From: Fragum whitleyi
Taxonomy: Eukaryota > Mollusca > Bivalvia > Cardiida > Cardiidae
DNA: 64,000 bases
Assembly: GCA_948146395.1 (NCBI GenBank)
Contig: OX411552.1
Location: 6,895,686 to 6,959,685 of the forward strand
Reading direction: 5' to 3'
Shown: in pieces, positions 44,864-57,197 of the stretch
How positions within the stretch are numbered: position 1 is the first letter of the stretch
Layout of the letters: every line of letters begins with the position of its first letter
Made by a program: the position numbers and the translations under genes
Notes under the pieces: model-generated
Told to the model about the DNA's origin: nothing
Database searches by the model: none
What the model saw: the letters and a program-made list of their open reading frames with translations, nothing else

Positions 44864-45492
44864 ATCTATGAGAAATGAACTTTTGTAGGTGACTTTAATG
44901 AGAAATGGGAATCTACATTATTTCCGACTGTATAAATATATGCCATAATTCTCTTATATTTGGGGGGGGGGGGGAATAAATAAGTGTTGTTATATGCAAA
45001 TACTCTGAAAGTTACATGTATATCGGATACTGTTTTTTTTTATTGAAATACAGTTCATCTTCAAATCGTTGATTTATTTTTCGTGTAATTTCACTTTTGG
45101 AAAACATATCGAATTTCATCAATTTATTGAGAAATTTTATTTTCAATCATCACAAATTTCCAAACTTTTATGCTCGAGTTATTGTCAGCTTTATTTTGTT
45201 TGTCATCTTAAACAAAACAAACCTCGACCAACCTCAAAATTTATTCGTTAATGGCTGACAAGCTTTATATTCTTTAGGGAGTGAATTATCGAAATATTTT
45301 TTCGTCAAAGTAAATATTGAAATATTGTCTTTTCTTTTTCGAAATTAAGAAACTATCTCTGTTATCTTATATATTTATAGCTCATAAAACTATCCTAATT
45401 TTTCTATGGAAGGTAACGACTACATAATTATCCTACTTATCGACTTTTCTCCTAAACTTTTTTCATTGTGAACGCAAGGCTTGATTGACAAT

Positions 45493-45493
<1 letters not shown>
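44864..45493. other. Intergenic sequence with G run
   Basis: AT-rich, with a G run at about 44962-44973. No gene recognised. Confidence 0.35.

Positions 45494-45528
<35 letters not shown>
45494..45528. repeat. Poly-T tract
   Basis: About 34 consecutive T. It joins directly to the family A remnant that follows. Confidence 0.95.
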
Positions 45529-45531
<3 letters not shown>

Positions 45532-46013
45532 GAATTTGGAATGGATTTAGATAAGTTGAATAAGTAAATTTTGATTAAAAGTAAAGGGAGATAAAATACT
45601 ATCGCTAACTTCATTCAATTTAAAAGAAATAAGCAATATTTATTCCCCGTCTTATAAACTCGTGGCAGGATCAAGTTTTTTTTCGGGGGAGATAAAACAT
45701 AATCGAACATTTTGTCCCATTAAACGGAATTAGCGCCATTTTTTTACCCCCCCCCCTCCCCCCCTGTAATAAAATCTACCTACCGACTTTCTATCTTCAC
45801 AGACGAATCAAATACTTAAACATGAACACCAGTTAATAATTTTATACACTTGTTTGGTCGATTTGAATTAAATCTTGATCATTTCGAACGACTTTGTAGC
45901 GTTTTTGACCAATTTCGGAGCGTTTATATGCGTATGTAGTTGGTGTTAGGAATGAATGATTGGAGCGTTCATAAAGCGAGATGAATGTCAATAACACAAT
46001 AATACTAACTGTA
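45529..46013 (+). mobile_element. Family A MITE, second subtype, with duplicated centre
   Basis: The right terminus AATACTAACTGTA is clear; the left terminus is lost beside the poly-T. Two successive central palindromes occur (about 45583-45645 and 45685-45768), the second with long C runs. The GACGAATCAAATACTTAAA block marks the second subtype. Confidence 0.6.
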
Positions 46014-46219
46014 TAAGAAGAAACCGTCGTCTTTACTGTTGTATAATATACGTCTGATAAATATCCGTTAGTAAATCACCGAATAATGTATCAATTTCCG
46101 TCTGCATACAAATCGTCATTTAGGATCGTTTATTCCATCGTAGGTCGCAGACAGAGTAATACTGGATAAGGATAAATCACTAAATAAGTCGTGAGATTTC
46201 CGGACAACGACATCAAAAA

Positions 46220-47359
46220 TATACGTAACTCAAAAAGAAACGTCCACAAATATATGTTACATAACCTTTTATGACTGCATTGCACCTTATATTTCAATAC
46301 CCGTTTAAATCGAATTTCTATTCTAGACCGATCTTTTGACTATAAGATGCCATTGTTCTGTTCCGTTGCAACGCCCTTTTAGTAAACATGTCCCTAAAAT
46401 TGCCAGGCCTGATGAACAAAGCTTTGTCAACAAAAATTAATGTGCATTGAAAGACATTATAGCACATAGTAAAAAACCGTTAAAATACTTTTAATTTTTT
46501 TCTGACGTCAAATATTACGTCGGAACATTTTCAGCCAAAATTGGGTCTTTAGAGGAAAGCTACTAAAAGTAGGCGTTATACTATCAATACAAACTTCAAA
46601 CTGTTCCTGAAACTTGAAGGATGTTTTTAAAAAGTTTAAGCTGCTTTGAACAGATTTCTGATTGAATTTCAAAGAATGATGCAGCTAACCATGTGTTTTA
46701 GTCTTTGCTCGTTACTTCGAAGACAATATACCGATATCAAAGTTGTTTTGTTGTTTGACTGTAGCGGGCGTTCTGTTACTCATTGACATACTTACAATTA
46801 AAAAATCTTGTGAACATTGTGTCTCCGATAACCGTTCGAAAAAAACGTCTTACAAGCCATATTTCTTACGGAAAATGACTTTAAAAGCTCACTTGATAAT
46901 TACCGAATCTACTGAAGCTCGTCAATCGTCTTTAAGTATAAATTTCGAAGGTTTATCCTCTTTCAGGCGGATTTTCACATTAATTTTAGGATGAATGCTT
47001 ACCCCACCCACTCTTCAACCATGCAATGTGAGTTGGTTACGAATGATCTTTCAGACAAAAGAACAGCTTTTTAACACCGATTTATTATGTGGGTATTGCA
47101 ATAGAGCTCACTTGCAAAATGGGTACTCTTTTCCATTATGAAATAACCATTTTCATTCGTGTTAACTTTTTTTTCGATAGTATTGTCACGCGAGACATAT
47201 CTGTTTAACAACGGTTTCGGATAGCATTATTATTTCTTCCCATACATGCGGCTCTACGGTTGTTCTTCCAAGAGTAGCGAAGAAAGATGAAAATTCGTAT
47301 TAAGTTTTTTGACTATTTCAATTTATATTTCGAGGACGTTTCTTTTGGAGTAAAGTATA
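46220..47359. mobile_element. TIR element of 1140 bp, Tc1/mariner-like ends
   Basis: TATACGTAACTCAAAAAGAA plus ACGTCC at the left; the right end is its inverse with about five mismatches in 35 bases, finishing GGAGTAAAGTATA. The terminal TA fits a TA target-site duplication. Length suits a transposase gene, but no DDE-type frame is evident; the longest frame (46743-46994) has no recognisable motif. Probably a dead or non-autonomous copy. Confidence 0.7.
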
Positions 47360-47379
47360 TATACATTTATTGAACACCT

Positions 47380-47570
47380 TGAAAAGGCAACGAGAATGAT
47401 AGTGGGATGAATATAGAATGAGATGTAACGAGTGGGAGGAGCAAATGTTTGATGAAATTAATAGGGGGGGGGGGGGTTTAGGTTACGTAATATCGTTTGA
47501 CGCGATGAGCGCTATTTGATTACCCCCCCCCCCCTTTCATAAATTTATCCATTCATCTGTAAATTCATCT
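47380..47570 (+). mobile_element. Family A-like central fragment with G and C runs
   Basis: Diverged left arm (GGGATGAATATAGAATGAG, GGAGGAGCAAATGTTTGATG) followed by a palindrome with long G (47463-47474) and C (47524-47534) runs around TAATATCGTTTGACGCG. Outer ends not found. Confidence 0.5.
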
Positions 47571-47870
47571 GTAAATGTATCTTAAGAAAAAAAAAACACA
47601 AAATGAATGAATGATTCAATTGATTTGAATAAAAACCCAGTAGACTAAGAGCACGCGTCAATTTTTTTAACTTCAAAACCACGACACCGGCGTGGGTATA
47701 GACAACCGGCCAATAATAAAGTTCTACTGGGCCTAGTGAAAACCTTAACGGACCTTAAAATGCTAAAAGGTGTTCAAGTACATATATATTACGGATATCT
47801 TCTTTTTTAATGGCTGAAAATGTTATTTGTTGTTAAATTTTTGGGATGGAGCGATGAAGTAATAAAAAAA

Positions 47871-48907
47871 TACACGTATAAGAGGGTTGTTCAAAAACAA
47901 CTGGATTCTGCCTCGCAAAATTTTATTCTTTAAGTAATCAAACTAAATTTGGTATCATTCCCTGTCGGAATTCAATCCTCATATGGTTATGTAAAATAAG
48001 TATAGTTATCGAACACAGCGCTCGCGCATCTGCCATATAGAATGCCGTGGTAACGAGTACCCGGCGCAGCAGATAAAATAATCCACATATTTGGTCTTCG
48101 TTTTAAACATTTATTCTTTTCTAACTGTTGAAAAACTTGAATATTGGTTGAGTAGCCGGAATATGTATTACAAATGCCTTGTCTTTATTTGAAGTAATTT
48201 GACCGTAGGATTTTTCGATAAGGTTCGTTTAAAATGTGGCAGGGTAAGTGTTTCGGAACGTTCTAGACGACGTCAACTGAATGCTTGGAATTTTGATTTT
48301 TAACTATTCTATTCGAAATCTACAAAAATACCGAAAGACAGAAATCAAATACTTGTCACGCTGATAGGGGATGATTCATTCTTCCAAATGCTCTCTTTTC
48401 ATCGGTGATGACGCGTCCGTGCCCCGTAATATAAGAAGAAGAACGGACACAGAGAAACTTATCCAAGTAACTGTAGGAACGTCAATTGCCGAGTCTCTGA
48501 AATATATAGGCGATTTTCTAAGGGGCAACTTTCTGAGAACTTTGATTTTGCACCAATCGGTTTTACCTATATACAAACCATAAAAGCACAGCTTAATTAC
48601 AGGAACACTGAATTCATCCCTCTTCCGTGAATAACGAGCCGTGAAAAGCTAAATTACACAACATCAAATGTTTCGATTTTTCGACAACGTTCGTCGCAGG
48701 CGTCAAGTTCTGTGCGCCGCCACCAAATACCCTTGTATTTTTGTTTGCGTGTGAAAAGAATATACACCATTCAAATGCTTCAGGTTTTGGCAAGTTTGAG
48801 CATATAAAGTGTCCTATTAATATGAGTATACTTTTTTCACATAGCGATAAATCAAGGATAATTTATTGACCTAATCCGGATAAAAATTGAACATCCCTCG
48901 TACTTAT
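47871..48907. mobile_element. Possible mariner-like TIR element of about 1.04 kb
   Basis: The left end TATAAGAGGGTTGTTCAAAA matches the inverse of the right end, TTGAACATCCCTCGTACTTA. The next bases (CTGGATT against TCCGGATT) also agree. No transposase frame is recognised inside. Call rests on the terminal repeats alone. Confidence 0.45.
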
Positions 48908-50530
48908 ATCTCAAAAATATTCTTTATTGATTAAATGTATTTATTTAGTACACATATATAACTTTTACACTATAATTATTTTTCTTGAACAAAATATTTT
49001 TTTCATACTTTAGTGCAACACATCACACGCCATACGTTTCTTACACGCATAGCATCAATATTACACCGGTTTTCGACTAAATAAGTTTCAATTAAATACT
49101 TGCAAATCTTTAACAAAACATTTGGACTTTGACATATATTTATTGAATTTGAAAACTTGTAAGATATATTTATATTTCACTGAGCGAACAAAAAAGGGGT
49201 ATTTTAAAAAAAAATGACACGCCATTGTGCATGTGATAACATGGCACTGTCGTAATTACATCATAAAGATTTCTTTATTTGGCTCCGCCCAGTTCATGAC
49301 AAAAAGAGTGAACTGAACGAAAGCATGGATTATTTTTTTTTTACCTGATTTCACTGGTTTGGCGGCGAAATTATCCAGTGATTAATCTTCTGTTATTTTT
49401 AGATAAACCAGCTAAAATCACCAAAGAAAACTCTTTAGTAGAACAAGTCCGAGACAATGCAGTTTCACATGATATAGCAAATATTGCAGAATATAATATC
49501 TTATCACACGAAAAAAAATCCCACTAATGCGATAAGGTCAAACCGAAGGGGATCCTGCCAGACTTGACAAAAGCTTACTTAAGTCTCACTAATTTAATTG
49601 TCTCGACTGCATGCATCTTGTGAATAGAAACTCTTAATAGCTAGACAAATGACTCTGTAGTGTAATTGTGAAATTGCTTTGTCGCTAGAATTTGCCCCAT
49701 GATAACTTTTATGAGGAGAAAATGTCAGTCTCATAGTTGGATTACAAATGTCACCATAACTTATATTTCCATTTTTATAAAAGTGCAGCATGGACTCTTT
49801 TAAATTTGACAGTAAATTAAAGAATGCTAAGCGGGACAAGCACCACAGCTGCTTTCGTATTGACAAAATTTAAGCGAGCGTTTCTATCCTATACATAAGA
49901 ACTGTGAGGCAAATTATCGACCAAAGTCAGCCTGTGAGGACTATTGACTAGGTTCGAAACCTCCTGCAAATGGCTGACACCCCCCCCTCCCTCCCGAACC
50001 GAGAATGGTCAACGTCAAATTCACACAAAAATAACTTTCTTGAACGCATTGATTATTACATATTGCAAATCATTTAAACATTTGATTAAGACTTATACGA
50101 TTTTCATTATTTATTTGTCTACGATGGTAAACATTTTGTCAACCGTCAGGCCAAAATGAAGCATCTGGGAAATCTGTAAAATATATTTGAGCCTGTGCGT
50201 GACATTTCCAACAATTTGTAATATTCATGAGGTTCAAACATTGGGAAGCTTAGACAGCCACATTCTGTAAGTACAAAATTACCTGATGGTATACAGATAC
50301 TTAGAGACCTTATCTATCTACTAAACGCATAGTGAAGACTTTGGTCAGACTGTGCGATTGCATAGGCTGGTCAGAGTCTTTGCTTTGTGCACAAATGAAA
50401 TTGTTGGAAATCTCAGGCACAGGCTCATATTTGAAAAAAGATAAAAATGATTCTATGTTAGGTAAATCAGAGGTAAAAAATGACAAAAATGAGATAGATA
50501 TTGTCATACTAGACTAGATTCAGAAACTTA
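48908..50530. other. Intergenic sequence with family B-like scraps
   Basis: 49915-49985 and 50330-50370 contain GTCAGCCTGTGAGGAC / CAGACTGTGCGATTGC words related to the family B interior. No terminal repeats or genes seen. Confidence 0.35.
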
Positions 50531-50692
50531 TTAAGGAAGTGGCCCCGTAATAGTTCCGCAAAATTTTGGAAGTAATTAACTTTAGCAGTGATAACCGACG
50601 TTTCCTGATGATTTTTACTAGAAAACCTCGCTCAACATTGTGAAAGTCATGAGTGTCAAAATGGTATGGTACTATTACGGTTCCACTACATT
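50531..50692. mobile_element. Family D MITE, single-unit copy
   Basis: TTAAGGAAGTGGCCCCGTAA at the left and ATTACGGTTCCACTACATTT at the right are inverted. The centre has a decayed GTTTCCTGATGATTTTTACT palindrome. One unit of the structure that is fourfold at 769-1363. Confidence 0.7.
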
Positions 50693-50800
50693 TTAGTGCG
50701 AGAAGTTTCGATCCTAGTCATTCTGCACAGTCTAACAAGGAAAGACACTTAATGCACGTAATATATAAATGGTCGCTTTGTACTTGACGGGTCAAAAATG
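50693..50800. mobile_element. Family B MITE, right-end fragment
   Basis: TTTCGATCCTAGTCATTCTG followed by TGGTCGCTTTGTACTTGACG and GGTCA. The left half is lost against the family D copy. Confidence 0.55.
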
Positions 50801-50838
50801 AGAGCCGTTTAGGCAAAAATGAACTATGTTGCCATGCG

Positions 50839-51085
50839 TTAACCCTTGCCATGCTGAGCCCGGAATATTCCTGCTTTGGCAGGAGCTATAGACAAACATC
50901 ATCCTGCACATATGTGCAGTCTGATGTTAGTCTACACCACCTGAATCTCACTTTCAAACCAGAATTGTCACTAGATTTAGTTTTTCAAATAAAAATTGAC
51001 CTACAGTTGGTACTTTCAGTGCTTTTTGCACTTTGATTTTGTTGAAAGTTTTTAGCCAAAATTTATTCAGCAAGACGAGGGTTAA
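50839..51085. mobile_element. Family G MITE with TTAA and CCC ends (247 bp)
   Basis: TTAACCCTTGCCATGCTGA at the left, TCAGCAAGACGAGGGTTAA at the right. TTAA plus CCC is the hallmark of piggyBac-type ends. The interior contains the palindrome GCACATATGTGC in a CCTG...CAGTCTG context also found near 12915 and 13260. No coding capacity. Confidence 0.75.
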
Positions 51086-51161
51086 GTGTCGGTTCTTATC
51101 AGAATCATGCCATTGCTCATGCTCTTTATGCTCAAAAGTTTAACCATATTTTTGTTTTCTT

Positions 51162-51358
51162 TATCACTCATCCTTCCGACTACAAGTCGCCCACCTATTG
51201 GTTGATAATCGTAGACTTCAGAAGAATACCAGCTGGAGGCTATGAAAGGATGTAATTGTAGTACTGGTGAGAGAAATACCATGAATCCATCTTTAGGTAC
51301 TCCAGCTAACGCGATATAACCGAAAGGTTGTTGAAGGCGGTGTAAAATCCTATTAATA
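51162..51358 (+). mobile_element. tRNA-derived SINE, body copy
   Basis: TTGGTTGATAATCGTAGAC, GGAGGCTATGAAAGGATG, GAGAGAAATACCATGAATCC, GGTACTCCAGCTAACGC and TGTAAAATCCTATTAATAAA. The tRNA head is missing. Confidence 0.75.
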
Positions 51359-51520
51359 AATAATGTTTTGTTTCTTTTTTCTATCACGAGTGATAAGTTT
51401 TCCAACAAGTAGTTGTGAAGGATATTTAAAATTACAGTTGTCCTCTATTAGAACTCATCCTTTTATATCACGACGACTGGGGCCCTACCCATATTGTCTC
51501 ATACCAGAGCAACAACGATG

Positions 51521-51967
51521 CATTCGGAACACCACTCGGCCAATCTCACGATCAACCTCGAGTGTACATAGACGGACTATTTTTTTAGAATAACGGTAAA
51601 AACTTGAAAAAACTCGATGACGTCAGTTAAAATGGCGTTAGCCCTCGAAACTGTGGGTTAAATCATTCGACGTCGCCAACGTTACTCGTTTAAATCACTG
51701 ACGTGAAACCATCGTATCCTTATACAAATACATTTAGAGTCTTAAGTAACGGCTGAAAAAATCTTAATTTTTGATAATGATTCGTCATTCTCAAAAATTA
51801 AGAATTTTCAGCCGTTATTTACTGTAAAAGATATAAATCTACAGTGCTAGTGTTTCTTTCACTGTTTCCGCCTAACAAAATGAACGATTTTGTTACATAC
51901 CCATCCGCCTTACATACATCCGAGGTCTGTTGCAGTTTACGGAAATGACCGAGTGATGTTCCGAATG
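51521..51967 (+). mobile_element. Family E foldback element, array copy 1
   Basis: CATTCGGAACACCACTCGGC to GAGTGATGTTCCGAATG. Inner hairpin: AAATCTTAATTTTTGATAAT against its complement, then AATTTTCAGCCGTTATTTA. Confidence 0.8.
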
Positions 51968-52649
51968 GCTACAATGTTTATCCTAGCTACACTGACGCTG
52001 ATCATTGACATTTCTTTTATAATTTTGAATTTTAGGTTTACGATAATATTAAGTGAAAAAAAGTTTGGTGAAAGATCATCTTTGAATCTTGTATCACATT
52101 TGAACATTGCCAGTTCATAGGAATGGTGCTTAGAACAAGCTCTGTCAGGTTCCTTCTGTCGATCCTGATCAGGCCGATACTTTGGGCAATACGGGCGGCG
52201 GACATGTCACCAAAAGGGGGCTCCCAACAGTGAAATATAAAAAAAACTCCTTCTTCTCTGTAGCTGCTGGTCAGATTTCAACTAAACTTTACAGAAATGA
52301 TCCTCAGGACATGTTCTATGGGCTGGCGTGTCACAAAAAAGAGCCCATATGGCAAAATATGAAAATATCTTTTTTCTCTTAAAATATCTGAGGAATTTAA
52401 CCAAACTGCACAGAAATGATGCTAAGGTCATAATTCTTCTGCTGACCCCTACTTTAAATCCTGATTGAGCTGCTAATTAGTGTGTAACAGACAACTGCGG
52501 CATCATAAAATGGCCCCATATTGTAAAATATAAAATAAAAACTTCTCTGAAACCACCGGTCAGAATTCAACCAAACTTTGCTGGATTGTTGCTTTGGGAA
52601 ATGCTCTTTCGGATTCCTTCTTTTATTCCTGATAGGACTGATCACTTGG

Positions 52650-53095
52650 CATTCGGAACACCACTCGGCCAATCTAACGATCAACCTCGGATGTACATAG
52701 GCGGACTATTTTTTTAAAATTACGGGAAAACCTTGGAAAAACTCGATGACGTCAGTTAAAATGGCGTTAGCCCTCGAAACTGTGGGTGAAATCATTCGAC
52801 GTCGCCAACGTTACTCGTTTAAATCACTGACGTGAAACCATCGTATCCTTATACAATATCTTTAGAGTCTTAAGTAACGGCTGAAAAAATCTTATTTTTT
52901 GAGAATGATTCGTCATTCTCAGAAATTAAGAATTTTCAGCCGTTATTTACTGTAACAGATATCAATCTACAGTGCTAGTTTTTCTTACACTGTTTCCGCC
53001 TAACAAAATGCACGGTTTTGTTACATACCCATCCGCCTTACATACATCCGAAGCCTGTTGCGGTTTACGGAAATGGCGGAGTGATGATCCGAATG
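52650..53095 (+). mobile_element. Family E foldback element, array copy 2
   Basis: Same termini as copy 1; hairpin with GAGAATGATTCGTCATTCTC at the turn. Confidence 0.8.
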
Positions 53096-53779
53096 ACTAC
53101 AATGTTTATCCTAGCTACACTGACGCTGACCATTGACCTTTTTTTCCTAAATTTGAATTTTGGGTTTACGATGATGTCAAGTGGAAATAAAAGGTTGGTG
53201 GAAGATCAACTTTGGATCTTGTATCACATTTGAACATTGCCAGTTCATAGGAAGGATGCTTAGAACAAGCTCTGTCAGGTTCCTTCTTTCGATCCTGATC
53301 AAGCCGATACTTTGGGCAATACGGACGGCGGACATGTCACCAAAAAGGGGCGCCCAACAGTGAAATATAAAAAAAATCCTTCTTCTCTGAAACTGCTGGT
53401 CAGAATTCAACCAAACTTTACAGAAAAGATCCCCAGGACATGTTCTATGGGCTGGCGTGTCACAAAAAAAGAGCCCATATGGCAAAATATGAAAATATCT
53501 TTTTCTCTTGAAATACCTGAGGAACTTAACCAAACTGCACAGAAATGATGCCAAGGTCATATTCCTTCTGTTGATTTCTTCTTTCAATCCTGACTTGGCT
53601 GCTAATTAGGGTGTAAAAAGACAACTGCGACATCATAAAATGGCCCCATATTGTAAAATATAAAATAAAAACTTCTCTGAAACCACCGGTCAGAATTCAA
53701 CCAAACTTTGCTGGATTGTTGCTTTGGGAAATGCTCTTTCGGATTCCTTCTTTTATTCCTGATAGGACTGATAACTTGG

Positions 53780-54197
53780 CATTCGGAACACCACTCGGCC
53801 AATCTCACGATCAGCCTCGGATGTACATAGACGGACTATTTTCAAAAATTACTGGAAACCCTTGGAAAAACTCGATGGCGTCAGTGAAAAATGGCGTTAG
53901 TCCTCGAAAATTTGGGTGAAAACATTCGACGTCGCCAACGCTACTCGTTCAAGTCATTGACGAGAAACCATCGTATCCTAATATAAATATTTTAAGATTC
54001 TTAAATAACGGCTGAAAAAATCTTAATTTAATTTTTTTTTCAGTCGTTATTTACTGTAAAAGATATAAATCTGCAGTGCTAATTTTCTTACACTGTTTCC
54101 GCCTAACAAAATGCACGATTTTGTTACATACCCATCCGCCTTACATACATCCGAGGTCTGTTGCAGTTTACGGAAATGGCCGAGTGATGTTCCGAAT
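53780..54197 (+). mobile_element. Family E foldback element, array copy 3
   Basis: Same termini (the right one ends CCGAATA). The hairpin turn is shortened: the GAGAATGATTCGTCATTCTC segment is deleted. Confidence 0.8.
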
Positions 54198-54875
54198 AAC
54201 TACAATGTTTATCCTAGCTACACTGACGCTGACCATTGACCTTTTTTCCTAAATTTGAAATTTAGGTTTACGATGATATCAAGTGGAAAAAATAAATGAT
54301 GGAAGATCAACTTTGAATCTTGTATCACATTTGAACATTGCCAGTTCATAGGAATGGTGCTTAGAACAAGCTCTGTCAGGTTCCTTCTTTCGATCGTGAT
54401 CAGGCCGATACTTTGGGCGCTACGGGCGGTGGACAGTCACCGAAAAAGGGGCTCCCAACAGTGAAAAATAAAAAAAAAAACCTTCTACTCTGAAACTGCT
54501 GGTCAGAATTCAACCAAACTTTACAGAAATGCTCTATGGGCTGGCGTGTCAAAAAAGAAAAAGGAGACCATAATTATGGCAAAATATGAAAATATCTTTT
54601 TCTCTTAAAATATCTGAGGATTTTAACCAAACTGCACAGAAATGATGCTCAGGTCATATTCCTTCTGCTGATTCCTTCTTTAGATCCTGATTGGGCTGCT
54701 AATTCGGGTGTAACAGGCAACCGCGGCATCATAAAATGGCCCCATATTGTGAAATATAAAAAAGAAAACTTCTCTGAAACTACCGGTCAGAATTCAACCA
54801 AACTGCACATGATTGTTGCTCGGGACATGCTCTTTCGGATTTCTTCTTTTATTCCTGATAGGACTGATAACTTGG

Positions 54876-55315
54876 CATTCGGAACACCACTAGGCCAATC
54901 TCACGATCAACCTCGGATGTACATAGACGGACAACTTGTAATAATTACGGGAAACTCTTCGAAAAACTCGATGACGTCATTTAAAATGGCGTTAATCCCT
55001 CAAAACTTTGAGTGAAAACATTCGACGTCGTCAACGCTACTCGTTTAAGTCACTGACGTGAAACAATCGTATCCTTAAATAAATATCTATAGATTCTTAA
55101 ATAACGGCTGAAAAATTTTAATTTTTGAGAATGATTCGTCATTCTCAAAAACTAAATTTTTTCAGCCGTTATTTACTGTAAAAGTTATAAATCTACAGTG
55201 CTAATTTTCTTACACTATTTCCACAAAATGCACGATTTCGTTACATACCTATCCGCCTTACATACATCCGACGTATGTTGCAGTTAACGGAAATGGCCGA
55301 GTGATGTTCCGAATG
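54876..55315 (+). mobile_element. Family E foldback element, array copy 4
   Basis: Same termini; hairpin turn intact. The downstream spacer departs from the array after about 55316. Confidence 0.8.
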
Positions 55316-55962
55316 ATAAATTGGGTGCCAAAGGCTGTCGCGTCGTCCCAAAATGACCCTTTATGGTAAATAGAGAATAATATGTAAGTGTCTTAAAATA
55401 TCAATGTTATCTGGTCGAGGTTGGGAGAATTTATCATTACGAGGCTGTGCCGAGACATGTTATTCTATTTATCATGCAATCATTTTTCACCGCTTAATCA
55501 TAGTAAATCAAAGAAATTCATGTGAAAGTTTATGCAAATTGTTTCTGAAAATAGACTGCCTGATAACATGTCATGTTATCAGACAGGTGATATCAGGTCA
55601 ATACAGGCTTCGTTGCATTATAAAATCTAAAAGAAAGGTTTTCTTCTCTGAAAACAACTGGTTAGAATTTAACCAAGTTTCACAGGCTTAAACCTTTAGA
55701 CATGTTCTCTTAGATTTCTTCCTGAAATTATGATTGTGGAAAAACAAGGGTGCTGTTCAGTCAAGAAAAAAGGTGTTGTACGAAAAAAGTATATAAAAAT
55801 ATATTTTCTTCTCTGAAATTCAAATAATTGCTGTCCGGATTGTTATTTGGATAGACTTTTTTCTGATTTCTTTCTCGTTGATGATGTTGCTGTGTTACAG
55901 AAAATGGGGCCTTTGTGGTGAACCATTTCTTGTAACCACAACTTAAACATTTAAGCCTAGTT
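55316..55962. other. Diverged end of the tandem-array spacer
   Basis: Still contains spacer-like words (TTCTTCTCTGAAAACAACTG, GAATTTAACCAAGTTTCACA) but no longer in register. A short palindrome lies at 55558-55584 (CCTGATAACATG and its complement). Confidence 0.45.
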
Positions 55963-56480
55963 TACATTTGCCACGGTCGCCGTACGATATCACAGCCTGT
56001 GATTTATTGTATAATATTTTTGACATCGTACGATTTTATTTCTACGGCGTATGTGTTTACAAAATCGTGCGAGTGTCATTGAGGTGCCCCTGCGGCGATT
56101 GCACGGTAATCGTGCGATCCCCGCACAGAGACCGTGCGATTTGTCAACTATTTACACTGTAAACCGTGCGGCCGCCGTACGATCACCGTACGGTATCCGC
56201 ACGGGACCATAGGACGATCCGTGAAAGATTTAAAGGCAAAACATCGCACGGTCGCCGTGCGATGTCAGTACGGCGATCGTGCGATGCCTCTGCGACGAGT
56301 GTACGGGCTGCGGTCTCCGTGTGGTCTTGCGATTATTTAAAACTTGCATAACTATTTTTTATACAAAATCGCAAGGGTCCACGGCACCCGTAAAGCCGTG
56401 CGATGATCGCACGGACACCGTGTGGTGTCGCACGGCCAACGCACGATTTTTGGGTTACGGCGAGTTACGGGCGCCGATAT
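55963..56480. mobile_element. CpG-dense element built from CGTGCGAT/CACGGTCGCCGT words
   Basis: A GC-rich island in AT-rich DNA. CGTGCGAT, ATCGCACGG, CGTACGAT and CACGGTCGCCGT recur many times on both strands, forming nested hairpins such as ATCGCACGGTCGCCGTGCGAT. The left edge TAAGCCTAGTTTACATTTGC has the same layout as TAAAGCCCCGTTCCCACTGT at 62031, but no clear inverted right edge was found. Open frames crossing it are by-products of low stop frequency. Confidence 0.55.
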
Positions 56481-57197
56481 CAAGATCAAAGTTAGGGGTC
56501 AAAGGTAAAAATGCGGGTTAACTTTTGAAAAGTTCGAAAGAAATTGCTTTTAAAATTCACAAAACTTCAGTGGATTACCATTTTTAAATAGTAAGACAAA
56601 TAAGATTTATAAATCGTCACGTATAAACCAACTACAGATGGAACAACAAAAAAGCTGCAGTGTAAAGGGTGTTCATTACTTTGTAACGTTACCTTACGTC
56701 TTAAAAGAAACAGGAACGTAAACGTCGCTTTGAAGTATTTAAAAGTCGTTTAAGTCACATTCAGTATTAAAAAAAAACAAATAGCTGTGTTGATTTATTG
56801 GATATCTGGCAATAGTTTTGCCGAAATTTTGAAATCAAATGTTTCGTATTGTGTATACAAAATTCCCAAAGGTCGATTTTTGTGACATTGTGCCATTTCT
56901 CGGTAAATCATTTATGGATTTTTTTCGGCGTAAACGAGTGCGTGGTACCGAAGAATCTGGAAATACCTGTTGCGCAATAAACTAACTTCCTTAAAAGAAA
57001 TGAAGCTAACGTGGGCGAGCTTTATAAGTTTTCTATTCTAGACGAGGTTAAGATCAGCTTGTCTTAAGTCGAGTAACGGATTCTGTTTCTCCCATAAAAA
57101 TAGATTCCCGTGTTAAAAACCATCTTTGGAAGGTCAGATGATAAAATACCGCGAAAACTTGCGTTAGGTGACGTTGTGATGACGTCATTTAGATTGC
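56481..57197. other. Intergenic sequence
   Basis: No gene or repeat family recognised. Confidence 0.35.

Larger units (their letters stand above)
51521..55315. repeat. Tandem array of about 1.1 kb units (three and a third units)
   Basis: Alternates family E foldback elements (51521-51967, 52650-53095, 53780-54197, 54876-55315) with spacers of about 680 bases. The common word GGAACACCACTCGGCCAATC recurs at about 51526, 52655, 53785 and 54881, periods 1129, 1130 and 1096. Spacers contain degenerate subrepeats around TCAGAATTCAACCAAACTTT. Open frames here recur in each unit but carry no domain signal and shift between units. Non-coding satellite-like DNA built on a transposon. Confidence 0.85.

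Noticed and set aside
46743..46994. 83-codon frame in the 1140-bp TIR element as a transposase
   Set aside because: No DDE/D residues in context, no helix-turn-helix and no similarity to mariner motifs could be seen.
53177..53587. 136-codon frame and other long frames in the 51.5-55.3 kb array
   Set aside because: The frames differ between tandem units by indels and have no protein motif; the array behaves as non-coding repeat DNA.
56134..56340. Arg-rich open frames in the CpG-dense island
   Set aside because: Several overlapping frames are open at once because CGN codons dominate; no start context, homology or splice signals.
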